Source: Sphingosinicella sp041916975
Lineage (GTDB): Bacteria > Pseudomonadota > Alphaproteobacteria > Sphingomonadales > Sphingomonadaceae
DNA: 64,000 nucleotides
Reading direction: 5' to 3'
Assembly: GCF_041916975.1 (NCBI RefSeq)
Contig: NZ_JAYRYK010000001.1
Coordinates: 3,410,001-3,474,000 of the forward strand
Positions 34,781 to 42,048 of this stretch are shown here, piece by piece. A program made the translations under genes and the position numbers. The notes below the pieces were generated by a model, which saw nothing but the letters and a program-made list of their open reading frames with translations, made no database searches and was not told the DNA's origin. Numbering within the stretch: the first letter of the stretch is position 1; every line of letters begins with the position of its first letter.

Positions 34781-34796
34781 TACCCCGCGCAGGGGA
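34781..34796. promoter_or_regulatory. LuxR/NarL-type box 11 (Rieske / luxR-3 divergent region)
   Basis: TACCC-CGCGCA-GGGGA. 145 bases from the Rieske start (minus) and 118 bases from the luxR-3 start (plus). Confidence 0.5.
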
Positions 34797-34913
34797 CGAT
34801 TTTAGGCTTGCTTCGCCGCAGGCGGATCAGCTCGGGAGGTGCTCTCTATTGACTCGAAGCCCGCAAATGCTAGCCTTGTTCATTGGGCGGCGGCGGGTTT
34901 GTCGGGAGGGACA

Positions 34914-35753
34914 ATGCTTGGTTCGGCGGAATTTGATCGCCTCGGGGAGATCGTGTCCACGCTCGGCTCGCGAGAGTTCGGGCCGCAGTTCTATGGGCTT
35001 TTCCGGGACCTTCTGGATGTCGAGGAGTGCACTGTTTTTTCGTTCCCGGATCCGTCGAATCCCAGGTCGCTTGTGGTTGAGGGGAACTGCGCCGAGCAAC
35101 GAGAGGCTGCGCGCAAGCTTGCGTCCGACTATGTATCGGGCGGGTATCTCAACGATCCCAATGTGAAGCGTCCGCACAGCCAGGTGCCCATAGATATCTA
35201 TATCACCGAAGCTGATAATATCTTCAATGACGAGTATCGCCGTCATTACTACGATACGCCGGAGCTTAGCCACGAACTCGTGGTGCTCGGCAATGCCAGT
35301 GGCACACTGTATTACACGAGCTTTTACCGAAAAAAACACCGTCATGAGTTCGGCGAAAGCGAGATCGAGATCATGAGCCTGATGGCCGGGTTCATGATAA
35401 AGGCGCTGCATCGCCACAGCGAACTTGTTCGTCACACCGACAGCGCGGGGTTCAATTTCATTCCGTCATCGTCTGGCGAGACCGGCGAGATGCGGCAGAA
35501 AACTCTGGAACACTTGAAAAATGTCCTGGTCGCAGGGCCTCACAAGTTGAGCCAGCGCGAAGCCGAAGTGTGCGCTGGGATCGTGATGGGCTATTCCACG
35601 GAGGCCATTAGTCTCAACTGTTCCATTTCCACGAACACGGTCGCAACCCACCGCAAGCGCGCCTATGCCAAACTCGGCATATCGAGCCAGAACGAATTGT
35701 TTCTGCGTTATTTCCTGACCGTGCGAGAGTTTCAGTCTGGCACGGTGCAATAG
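34914..35753 (+). CDS. LuxR-family solo regulator (LuxR-3)
   Basis: 279 residues with a ~200-residue sensor half (LGEIVSTLGSREFGPQFYGLFRD...) and a C-terminal HTH LSQREAEVCAGIVMGYSTEAI...NTVATHRKRAYAKLGISSQ. No receiver signature. ATG 34914 has GGGAGGG upstream; the frame extends to 34839 unsupported. Like LuxR-1 and -2 it borders an oxygenase/oxidase promoter with a box, so the three may sense different intermediates and bind overlapping sets of sites (inference). Confidence 0.85.
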   Translation: MLGSAEFDRLGEIVSTLGSREFGPQFYGLFRDLLDVEECTVFSFPDPSNPRSLVVEGNCAEQREAARKLASDYVSGGYLNDPNVKRPHSQVPIDIYITEADNIFNDEYRRHYYDTPELSHELVVLGNASGTLYYTSFYRKKHRHEFGESEIEIMSLMAGFMIKALHRHSELVRHTDSAGFNFIPSSSGETGEMRQKTLEHLKNVLVAGPHKLSQREAEVCAGIVMGYSTEAISLNCSISTNTVATHRKRAYAKLGISSQNELFLRYFLTVREFQSGTVQ

Positions 35754-35780
35754 GCTATTCTCGCGGTAAAGATCACTGAG

Positions 35781-37097
35781 TCAGTCCGCTTGCGATGCGA
35801 GCGCGGGTTGGATGCGCCCCCGACATTCGCCGAATCCGATGCGGGCATAGCCGGGGCGCTCGCAATAAGCCTTCATCACCAGCTCGTCTCCGTCTTCAAG
35901 AAATATGCGGGTTTCGCCGTTTTCCAGGCGAAGAGGCTGTGATCCGCCCCGCGATATTTCCATGAGGCTGCCGAAACTCCGCTCGTCCGTACCGGAAAGC
36001 GTTCCGGTGCCAAGCAGGTCACCGGTCATGAGATTGCAGCCGTTGCTGGTGTGATGGGTTACCAGCTGCGCAGGGGTCCAGTACATCGCCGTCATCGACC
36101 CGGAGCTGAGCTTGTGGGCGGATAGACCCGCTTCGCGCATGGCCGTGGTTTGCAGGTAGACCTCCATCCGTACGTCGAAGGCGCCCCGCATCTGATCGGC
36201 GGTATCCATCAGGTAGGGAAGTGGGGAGGGATCGTTCTCGGGGCGAGCAGGCTGCGCCGTCCGGAACGGCGCGAGCGCTTCCGTCGTCACGACCCACGGC
36301 GAGATCGTCGAGTGAAAATTCTTGGCGAGGAAGGGGCCGAGCGGTTGGTACTCCCAAGCCTGGATATCGCGCGCGGACCAGTCGTTTAGCAGGGATAAGC
36401 CGCCGATATGCGAGCCTGCATTCTCGATCGAAACAGGCTCACCAAGCCGATTACCCGAACCGATCCATATTGCCATTTCCAATTCGTAATCGAGCCTTTG
36501 GCAAGGCCCGAAAGACGGGCGGTCGGCATCGATCGTCTTCGTCTGCCCCATAGGGCGACGCACATCCATCCCAGAAAGACGGATGGATGACGTACGACCA
36601 TGGTATCCGATCGGCACGTGCTTGTAGTTCGGAAGCAGGGGGTTATCGGGACGCAGTAGGCGTCCAACATTTTCGGCATGACGGATGCCCGTGTAGAAAT
36701 CAGTGTAATCACCAATCGCGAATGGGAGAAGGAGGGTGCAGTCTTGCGCTTTGAATAGGGCCTTCGCAGCCTTGTCCCGTTGTGATGCGTCTGTCAGAAA
36801 CTGCGATAGGCCTCTGCGGAGCGTTTGCATTGCGCTATGCCCCAAAGCGAACATTGCATTCAGAGTGGAGGCCGCGCCATATTCTGCGATGCGTTTTGCT
36901 TCACCTTCGAGGCAGAGGGACGCGGCAGCCAAATCGAGGATGAAGTCACCTATGGCGACACCGCCGCGAGGCAGGCCATCTTTCGGACAGAAAATTGCTA
37001 CTGGTAGGTTCTGAACCGGAAAGTCGAGATGAGCCCCAGCGCTGGGTACCCAACTCTTCAAGCGTAGGTCATGGGTAATGTCAATTTCTACGGTCAT
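35781..37097 (-). CDS. fahA: fumarylacetoacetase-type hydrolase
   Basis: 438-residue full-length fumarylacetoacetase with the N-terminal SH3-like domain and the catalytic FAH domain. Active-site landmarks: DFYTGIRHAENVG with Asp133 and catalytic His140, PIGYHGRTSSI (~162-172), and the later acidic ligands in DYELEMAIWIG and WSARDIQAWEYQPLGPF. Family reaction is hydrolysis of fumarylacetoacetate to fumarate and acetoacetate, last step of homogentisate degradation; no homogentisate dioxygenase is in the window, so it may act on an analogous ring-cleavage product. Stop lies 27 bases from the convergent luxR-3 stop. Confidence 0.9.
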   Translation of the reverse strand: MTVEIDITHDLRLKSWVPSAGAHLDFPVQNLPVAIFCPKDGLPRGGVAIGDFILDLAAASLCLEGEAKRIAEYGAASTLNAMFALGHSAMQTLRRGLSQFLTDASQRDKAAKALFKAQDCTLLLPFAIGDYTDFYTGIRHAENVGRLLRPDNPLLPNYKHVPIGYHGRTSSIRLSGMDVRRPMGQTKTIDADRPSFGPCQRLDYELEMAIWIGSGNRLGEPVSIENAGSHIGGLSLLNDWSARDIQAWEYQPLGPFLAKNFHSTISPWVVTTEALAPFRTAQPARPENDPSPLPYLMDTADQMRGAFDVRMEVYLQTTAMREAGLSAHKLSSGSMTAMYWTPAQLVTHHTSNGCNLMTGDLLGTGTLSGTDERSFGSLMEISRGGSQPLRLENGETRIFLEDGDELVMKAYCERPGYARIGFGECRGRIQPALASQAD

Positions 37098-37278
37098 GGC
37101 GGCTTTTCTAATTTTAGGGTGTATCTATTCCTGATCGGTGCTCTGCGACGTGTTGTCGTTGAGGCATTTCCCGGAAAGCTTGAGTGCCGACAGGGTCACA
37201 GGTATTCTTATCCTCTGCCTGAACCAATCGCTCTCAATGCCGATAAGACACGCTTCCCGATTTCAATAATTTTCACAA

Positions 37279-37294
37279 TACCCGCGCCGGGCGA
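37279..37294. promoter_or_regulatory. LuxR/NarL-type box 12
   Basis: TACCC-GCGCCG-GGCGA; same right half as boxes 1 and 6. 182 bases upstream of fahA, ~200 upstream of the sulfatase. Confidence 0.45.
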
Positions 37295-37326
37295 CAAACA
37301 CTTTCAGATTCCGTCTGAATTCAACG

Positions 37327-37342
37327 TCACACGGCAAGGGTA
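37327..37342. promoter_or_regulatory. LuxR/NarL-type box 13
   Basis: TCACA-CGGCAA-GGGTA, one mismatch in the left half; 155 bases upstream of the sulfatase ATG. Confidence 0.4.
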
Positions 37343-37496
37343 TGGGGCGTCGAACAGTTCGAGCCTAGCGTTGACCTTGCTTTTCAGGATTTTGCGGAGG
37401 CGTAATGCGCCTCTAGCATATGGCGTTGCCGCAGTGGCGAACCTTTTGGGGGCGCCGATTGGCTGAACGGCGTTTCTGGACGGGAAGGGGTGAGCG

Positions 37497-39146
37497 ATGC
37501 GTGCCGGCTATCTGATCTCCTTCCTTGTCGCCAGCATCGGCTTGGTCCAAGATGCATCGGCCGCCGATGAGAGTCAGCGACCGAACATTCTTCTTATCGT
37601 TGCCGACGATTTGGCAATCTCCGACCTTGGATACATGGGCAGCGAGATCCGTACACCCAACCTGGATGCGTTGGCGCGGCGGGGTGTAATTCTCGATAAC
37701 TTCTATGTCAGCCCGGCATGTTCCCCTACACGCGCCATGCTGATGTCCGGGGTGGATAATCACCGCTCAGGGCTGGGTGTCATGGGTGAATCTATCATGC
37801 CGGAACAGCGTGGGCGCCCCGGATATGAAGGATATTTGAACTTTAAGGTACATCCGCTGGCCGAGCGTTTACGGAAGGCGGGCTATGCCACGTTCATGGC
37901 CGGGAAATGGCACCTCGGCGCAGGCGACGGGCAGCGACCATCAGACAGAGGCTTTGACCGTAGCTTTGCCCTCATGGAAGGTGGCGCGAGCCACTTTTCA
38001 GATGCGAGGGGGACATCCATCCATAGTCTCCAGGTGCGCTATTTTGATAACGGCCGCCAGACAAAGCTTCCACCGGATTTCTATTCGTCTGCTTTTTATA
38101 CCGACAGGCTGATCGCTGATATTGAAGCGTCGCTGGAAACACGGTCGGCACGCCCATTTTTTGCTTATGCAGCCTATACGGCACCACACTGGCCGCTCCA
38201 GGTTCCAGATGACTGGCTCGATCGCTATGTCGGCATGTATGACGAGGGATACGAGGCACTTGCCGCGCAGCGGCTCAAGCGGCAGATCGGGCTGGGGCGT
38301 ATGGTGGATACCGCTACGCCCACACCTTTGCCCCCGCACGTCAAACCATGGTCTGCGCTGACACCTGCGCAAAGAAGGCGTGAATCGCGCGCTATGGAAA
38401 TTTATGCCGCGATGGTGGAAAATCTAGATCATCATATTGGCCGCTTGATACAGCGCCTGAAAGAACGAGGAGTTTACGAAAATACGCTCGTGATCTTCAT
38501 GGCGGACAACGGCCCAGAAGGAAACGATGTAACTCTTTTCCGGGGCCATGCGGAGTTTCTCACTCGCTCCGGAATTGATGACACCCCGGAAAATATGGGG
38601 CGTGTGGGTTCCTACGTGCACTATGGGCCCGGGTGGGCTACAGCGGCTGCATCTCCCTATCGGCTCTACAAAGCCTTCACGAGTGAGGGCGGTATCCGAG
38701 CACCCGCCTTCATCACGTGGCCGGCACAGATCGCGGCCGGTCGGAGACATGCCTTCACTGTTGTGAATGACATCGCACCAACGCTTGCAGAACTGGCTGG
38801 CCCAGAAGCGATGGAGACACCGCCGGAATTGCTGGCAATGGATGGAATATCTTTGGTTCCCATGCTGCGCCATCCGGGCGAGGCTCTCAGAGCCGGTGAG
38901 CCCCACGGATGGGAGCTTTTTAATCGCCGCGCGATCCGAAGTGGTCCGTGGAAAGCCACGTGGTTCCTCCCGCCTTATGGGCCCGGACGCTGGCAGCTTT
39001 ACCATCTCCGCCGCGATCCCTACGAGCGTGATGACATGGCGGCGAAGTTTCCAGGAAAATTTCGAAAAATGCAAAAGCTATGGTCGGAGTACGCGCGGCG
39101 CAACGGCGTCGTCGAACTTGACTACGACATGGACTATGACAAATAG
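37497..39146 (+). CDS. secreted type I sulfatase (arylsulfatase-like)
   Basis: 549-residue formylglycine-dependent sulfatase with a signal peptide (~1-22, LVQDASAA). The modification site is Cys75 in CSPTR (C-x-P-x-R), metal-binding Asp37-Asp38 in IVADDLA, MAGKWHLG and FMADNGPEG are the other conserved segments. GGAAGGGG precedes ATG. Hydrolyses sulfate esters outside the cytoplasm, possibly desulfating an aromatic substrate. Codon use is visibly less GC-biased than the flanks, hinting at a separate origin. A dedicated sulfatase-maturing enzyme is not in the window. Confidence 0.9.
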   Translation: MRAGYLISFLVASIGLVQDASAADESQRPNILLIVADDLAISDLGYMGSEIRTPNLDALARRGVILDNFYVSPACSPTRAMLMSGVDNHRSGLGVMGESIMPEQRGRPGYEGYLNFKVHPLAERLRKAGYATFMAGKWHLGAGDGQRPSDRGFDRSFALMEGGASHFSDARGTSIHSLQVRYFDNGRQTKLPPDFYSSAFYTDRLIADIEASLETRSARPFFAYAAYTAPHWPLQVPDDWLDRYVGMYDEGYEALAAQRLKRQIGLGRMVDTATPTPLPPHVKPWSALTPAQRRRESRAMEIYAAMVENLDHHIGRLIQRLKERGVYENTLVIFMADNGPEGNDVTLFRGHAEFLTRSGIDDTPENMGRVGSYVHYGPGWATAAASPYRLYKAFTSEGGIRAPAFITWPAQIAAGRRHAFTVVNDIAPTLAELAGPEAMETPPELLAMDGISLVPMLRHPGEALRAGEPHGWELFNRRAIRSGPWKATWFLPPYGPGRWQLYHLRRDPYERDDMAAKFPGKFRKMQKLWSEYARRNGVVELDYDMDYDK

Positions 39147-39215
39147 TCGCCGCAACATTAGCCATATGGTGATGAGTGAAGTGCTTGGAAACTGCAGTGC
39201 ACGGAAGAGCATGAC

Positions 39216-39527
39216 CTAGGTGTCAAACAAACAGGAATAAGCTAATTTGTTGATTTTAACGAGACGTCCATATATAGGCTCCTCACGCCCAAGCAGTTCG
39301 AGTTCTCCACCGTGAGACAGGATATTACGTATAATACGCTCAAAATTCCAGGCGGCTGGCCATTTGTCGGCATTCCCAGAATTGTTAGGCAGAAAACCAG
39401 ACATCGGTAAGTCTAGACATATGCAATCGTCCGCGCCTCTAAGGTATGCGCCACTGCCGTTATAGGTTTCGGCGCGTGCTCCAAACGAGAGCAGGCTGAC
39501 GAGGAATGTGGCTAGTGGCACAAACAT
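39216..39527 (-). CDS. possible small secreted protein, doubtful
   Basis: 103 residues with a credible signal peptide (MFVPLATFLVSLLSFGARA) followed by ETYNGSGAYLRGADDCICLDLP and no recognised domain. No ribosome site before ATG 39527 or the earlier ATG 39557. Lies in a 730-base low-GC stretch between the sulfatase and the M61 remnant; it may be a decayed gene fragment. Confidence 0.25.
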   Translation of the reverse strand: MFVPLATFLVSLLSFGARAETYNGSGAYLRGADDCICLDLPMSGFLPNNSGNADKWPAAWNFERIIRNILSHGGELELLGREEPIYGRLVKINKLAYSCLFDT

Positions 39528-39839
39528 GGCATCGGTGTCCGACAGCGGAATCTGCATAAGCGGTTTCTCGATCCCAGCTATTTGCCCTCGAGATGCCCGA
39601 TATTGATGCGAACGCCTGCGACTGATCTTTCAAGCCACAGGTACCCAAAATAGGGCCCGGTGTCCGCTCCCATAAGTTTAATAGACGAAAGTATACGGTC
39701 AGATCAGGCCCGATACCAGACGACTCAGTGCTGCAAACTACGCCAAAGGCCCGCTTCCAGACTCGAACCACACCGCAAAAAAAATCTTTCATATCGGCCG
39801 GGTTGCAAATGAAATAGTATAAAAAAATTATCATTTAAA

Positions 39840-39856
39840 ATCAATATTATATTGAT
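39840..39856. promoter_or_regulatory. perfect 8-1-8 AT-rich palindrome
   Basis: ATCAATAT-T-ATATTGAT, perfectly symmetric. Same 8-1-8 architecture as the TTCAACAT palindromes at 47673 and 62002, matching 6 of 8 positions per half, so it may be a variant of that operator stranded next to a dead gene. Confidence 0.35.
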
Positions 39857-39877
39857 CATATTCGAGTCCTTTCCTAG

Positions 39878-40210
39878 TCGGATGTCGACGCGCGCATTCG
39901 GGCGCGATCTAAGGGCAAGCGAAGTCTGGATGATGTCATCGTTCCGCTCGTATCGGGACGGCTCGATCACGATATGCATTTCAATCGGGAAAAGCTGCTG
40001 GGCGCTTTGGCCGCGGAGCTCGCGCCGTCGATCCGCGACCATTTCAATGCCGTGATTGAGTGCGGCGCGTTGATCGAGCCTCCGTCCGGGGCGTTCGGTC
40101 CATGCTTCGAACGACATGAAAATGCGTACGAGGTGGCGGGAAAGCTTTTGCACGGCTACGAATGGAAACGAATTGCATCCGTACCCGAGGAGCGCCGCCA
40201 CTCATGGTGA
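39878..40210 (+). pseudogene. 3' remnant of an M61 glycyl aminopeptidase gene
   Basis: Open frame from 39878 (preceded by TAG at 39875) to TGA 40210 without a proper start. It reads DVDARIRARSKGKRSLDDV and GALIEPPSGAFGPCFERHE, matching VDAKIRKASGGRRSLDDL and GARLLPPQNSFAPCFRPVE in the M61 protein at 62818. It ends GYEWKRIASVPEE where that protein ends GYRWARVEDVPA, but the PDZ segment between is missing. So it is a 5'-truncated, internally deleted M61 relic. It lies on the same strand as the 5' M61 remnant at 5406. Confidence 0.75.
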
Positions 40211-40347
40211 GCCGAGTATAGAGGATAAGCCGTCGAAGGCGTCGGCTTCTGAATCCAATCCCGTTTACACGATGAGCGCAGGCCGACGTCGACCTGCGCT
40301 GCGGATACGCACGGTTGCCGCTCTCTTCGCGATCACCCGAAGAGGTT

Positions 40348-41826
40348 CTATTTTTGGGAGAGAATAAGGCCCCTTATTGCGTCAATGACCTTCGGCCTTG
40401 TCTCTCGGTCGGCGTGGACGGCATGCGGTCCGGGAAGTGTCAGGAACTGCATCCGATCGGCAGGGAGACCCGCATGTGTCAACGCATACTGCTGTGCAAG
40501 CACCGGCGTTGTCATATCGTAGTAGCCGCTGACGAGAAGAAGGCGGAATGAGGGTTGCATCTTGAATAAATCTCCAAGACGCGGAGTGGGGTTGAGCCTC
40601 ACTGTATCTTCGATTTTCCGTGAGCCGAATGCCCAATCAAGATTGAGATTCATATTGAGGTTGAGGCCGATGTACGGGCGATCGATCTTGACTCCGAGAC
40701 TGCGCAGGTAGTCGCCTGTCAACGTATCAGCCATGATGTTGCTATCACCGATGCCCAGGGCGGGGTCATCGGCTGCGCGCGAACGGCCGGCGATTAGGGC
40801 GTCTTTCCGCGCGGGTCCGGAAATGCGCGTGTCGGTTCGTCCGACGACCCGGTCCGCGAGAAGCTTATCCAGAAAATACTGGGGATCGATCCTCAGATTG
40901 GACGTCTTGATCCTCTCCGCTGGAAGGCCGATCAATTCCGACATGTCCTGTGCGAGCCTGTCACGTTCCGTTTCTGGAAGTCGCGAGCCGAGGTGCAGCG
41001 CGGTAAGGAGAGGTTTCTCAGCGAAGGTTCGCGCTGCTACAAATATCTCACTTATCGTCTTGCCGCCCATATCGGTTCGTCCGTGATAGGCTGCAGCGGC
41101 GGCCATGACTGGAAACGCGAAGATATAGTGATTGTCCGGTGTTCCGGAGCTTCCGGGCTGATCCGTCAGATCCAGGGCAGGCGATATCAGTATCGCGCCC
41201 TTGACGTTGAGGCCAACCAGACTGGAGGCCATGACGGCGAGACGATAGCCGCCATAACTTTCGCCGACGATAAAAATCGGTGATCCTGTTCGCCCATTGT
41301 CAGAAAGCCACTTCCGAATGAAGGTTTCGACCGCTCGCGCATCCGATGGCGCAGTATAGAAATATTCATTGCCCCCGCGGCGGAGTTCGCAGTTGAAGCC
41401 GGAACCAGGCGTATCGATCATAACCAGATCCGCCTCGCCCAGAAGGGTGTCGACGTTGTCGATCAGCTTTGGTTGGCCATTGTCGAAGACTTTGAGCTTG
41501 GGACCAAAGAGGCCGAAGTTGAGGCCGCTGGCAGATGCGCCCGGACCTCCATTGAAGCCAAAAATGATAGGCCGCGGGTTGTCGCCTGTGTTGCGCAGGC
41601 GATAGGTCGTCGCGGATATGGTTCCTTGAGGAACGCCTCGGCCGTTCTTGATTGCCAATTGCGTCCATCCCGCTTCATAGTGAAGGTCTCCGGTCGGCAA
41701 GATCAGCGTTTCTGCTGTGGCTACCGTTGGATGAACTTTGCAAGAGGGTTCCGCAGAGGCGGCTGCCGCAGGCAGTGCAAGCAGGAGGCCGGCAAAAAAG
41801 CAGCGGCGTATCGCTTTCGTTTTCAT
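40348..41826 (-). CDS. secreted S10 serine carboxypeptidase family protein (S10-3)
   Basis: 492-residue S10 peptidase with signal peptide ~1-25 (LALPAAAASAE). Oxyanion loop FNGGPG (91-96), nucleophile Ser190 in GESYGG, catalytic Asp in SGYYDMTTP and His in GPHAVH. Start at ATG 41826 with GAAGGATC before it; a 72-codon upstream extension is not protein-like. Downstream of the amidase on the same strand after a ~220-base gap. Most like S10-4 at 47748. Likely trims peptides imported by TBDT-2. Confidence 0.88.
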   Translation of the reverse strand: MKTKAIRRCFFAGLLLALPAAAASAEPSCKVHPTVATAETLILPTGDLHYEAGWTQLAIKNGRGVPQGTISATTYRLRNTGDNPRPIIFGFNGGPGASASGLNFGLFGPKLKVFDNGQPKLIDNVDTLLGEADLVMIDTPGSGFNCELRRGGNEYFYTAPSDARAVETFIRKWLSDNGRTGSPIFIVGESYGGYRLAVMASSLVGLNVKGAILISPALDLTDQPGSSGTPDNHYIFAFPVMAAAAAYHGRTDMGGKTISEIFVAARTFAEKPLLTALHLGSRLPETERDRLAQDMSELIGLPAERIKTSNLRIDPQYFLDKLLADRVVGRTDTRISGPARKDALIAGRSRAADDPALGIGDSNIMADTLTGDYLRSLGVKIDRPYIGLNLNMNLNLDWAFGSRKIEDTVRLNPTPRLGDLFKMQPSFRLLLVSGYYDMTTPVLAQQYALTHAGLPADRMQFLTLPGPHAVHADRETRPKVIDAIRGLILSQK

Positions 41827-42048
41827 GGCTTGATGGGATCCTTCACGAGCATACGGCTTCGATTTGTGTCGTGTATACTCTGCTGCAAGTCGCCCCGTAC
41901 AAAGGCCATGTTTGCACGAACAAGGCCTGTAACCCGGATGACGGTGTTTTACTGGGCGACCATATTCCTGTCCGAAATTCGCGCGCGACGGGATGACGAC
42001 ATTGCCGTAGCGAGATTTCCGGGAGGTCGGAACCGCGTTCAATTGCGC

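Larger units (their letters stand above)
37098..37496. other. ~400-base intergenic regulatory region
   Basis: Between fahA (minus) and the sulfatase (plus). Holds two boxes (37279, 37327) with a 6-5-6 palindrome TTCAGA-TTCCG-TCTGAA (37303-37319) between them. A plus-strand frame here (37071-37466) lacks a ribosome site and protein-like features. Confidence 0.5.
39147..39877. other. low-GC intergenic stretch at the right edge of the catabolic island
   Basis: Only a doubtful small ORF (39216-39527). Ends in a strongly AT-rich segment (39798-39860) that contains the palindrome at 39840-39856 and directly abuts the M61 3' remnant. No inverted-repeat pair or transposase fragment recognised. Confidence 0.4.

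Noticed and set aside
37071..37466. 131-codon plus-strand frame between fahA and the sulfatase
   Set aside because: No ribosome site, no domain, and it crosses two operator-like repeats.
39725..40201. 158-codon minus-strand frame over the M61 remnant
   Set aside because: The plus-strand frame matches the M61 protein of this window; the minus frame has no recognisable motif.
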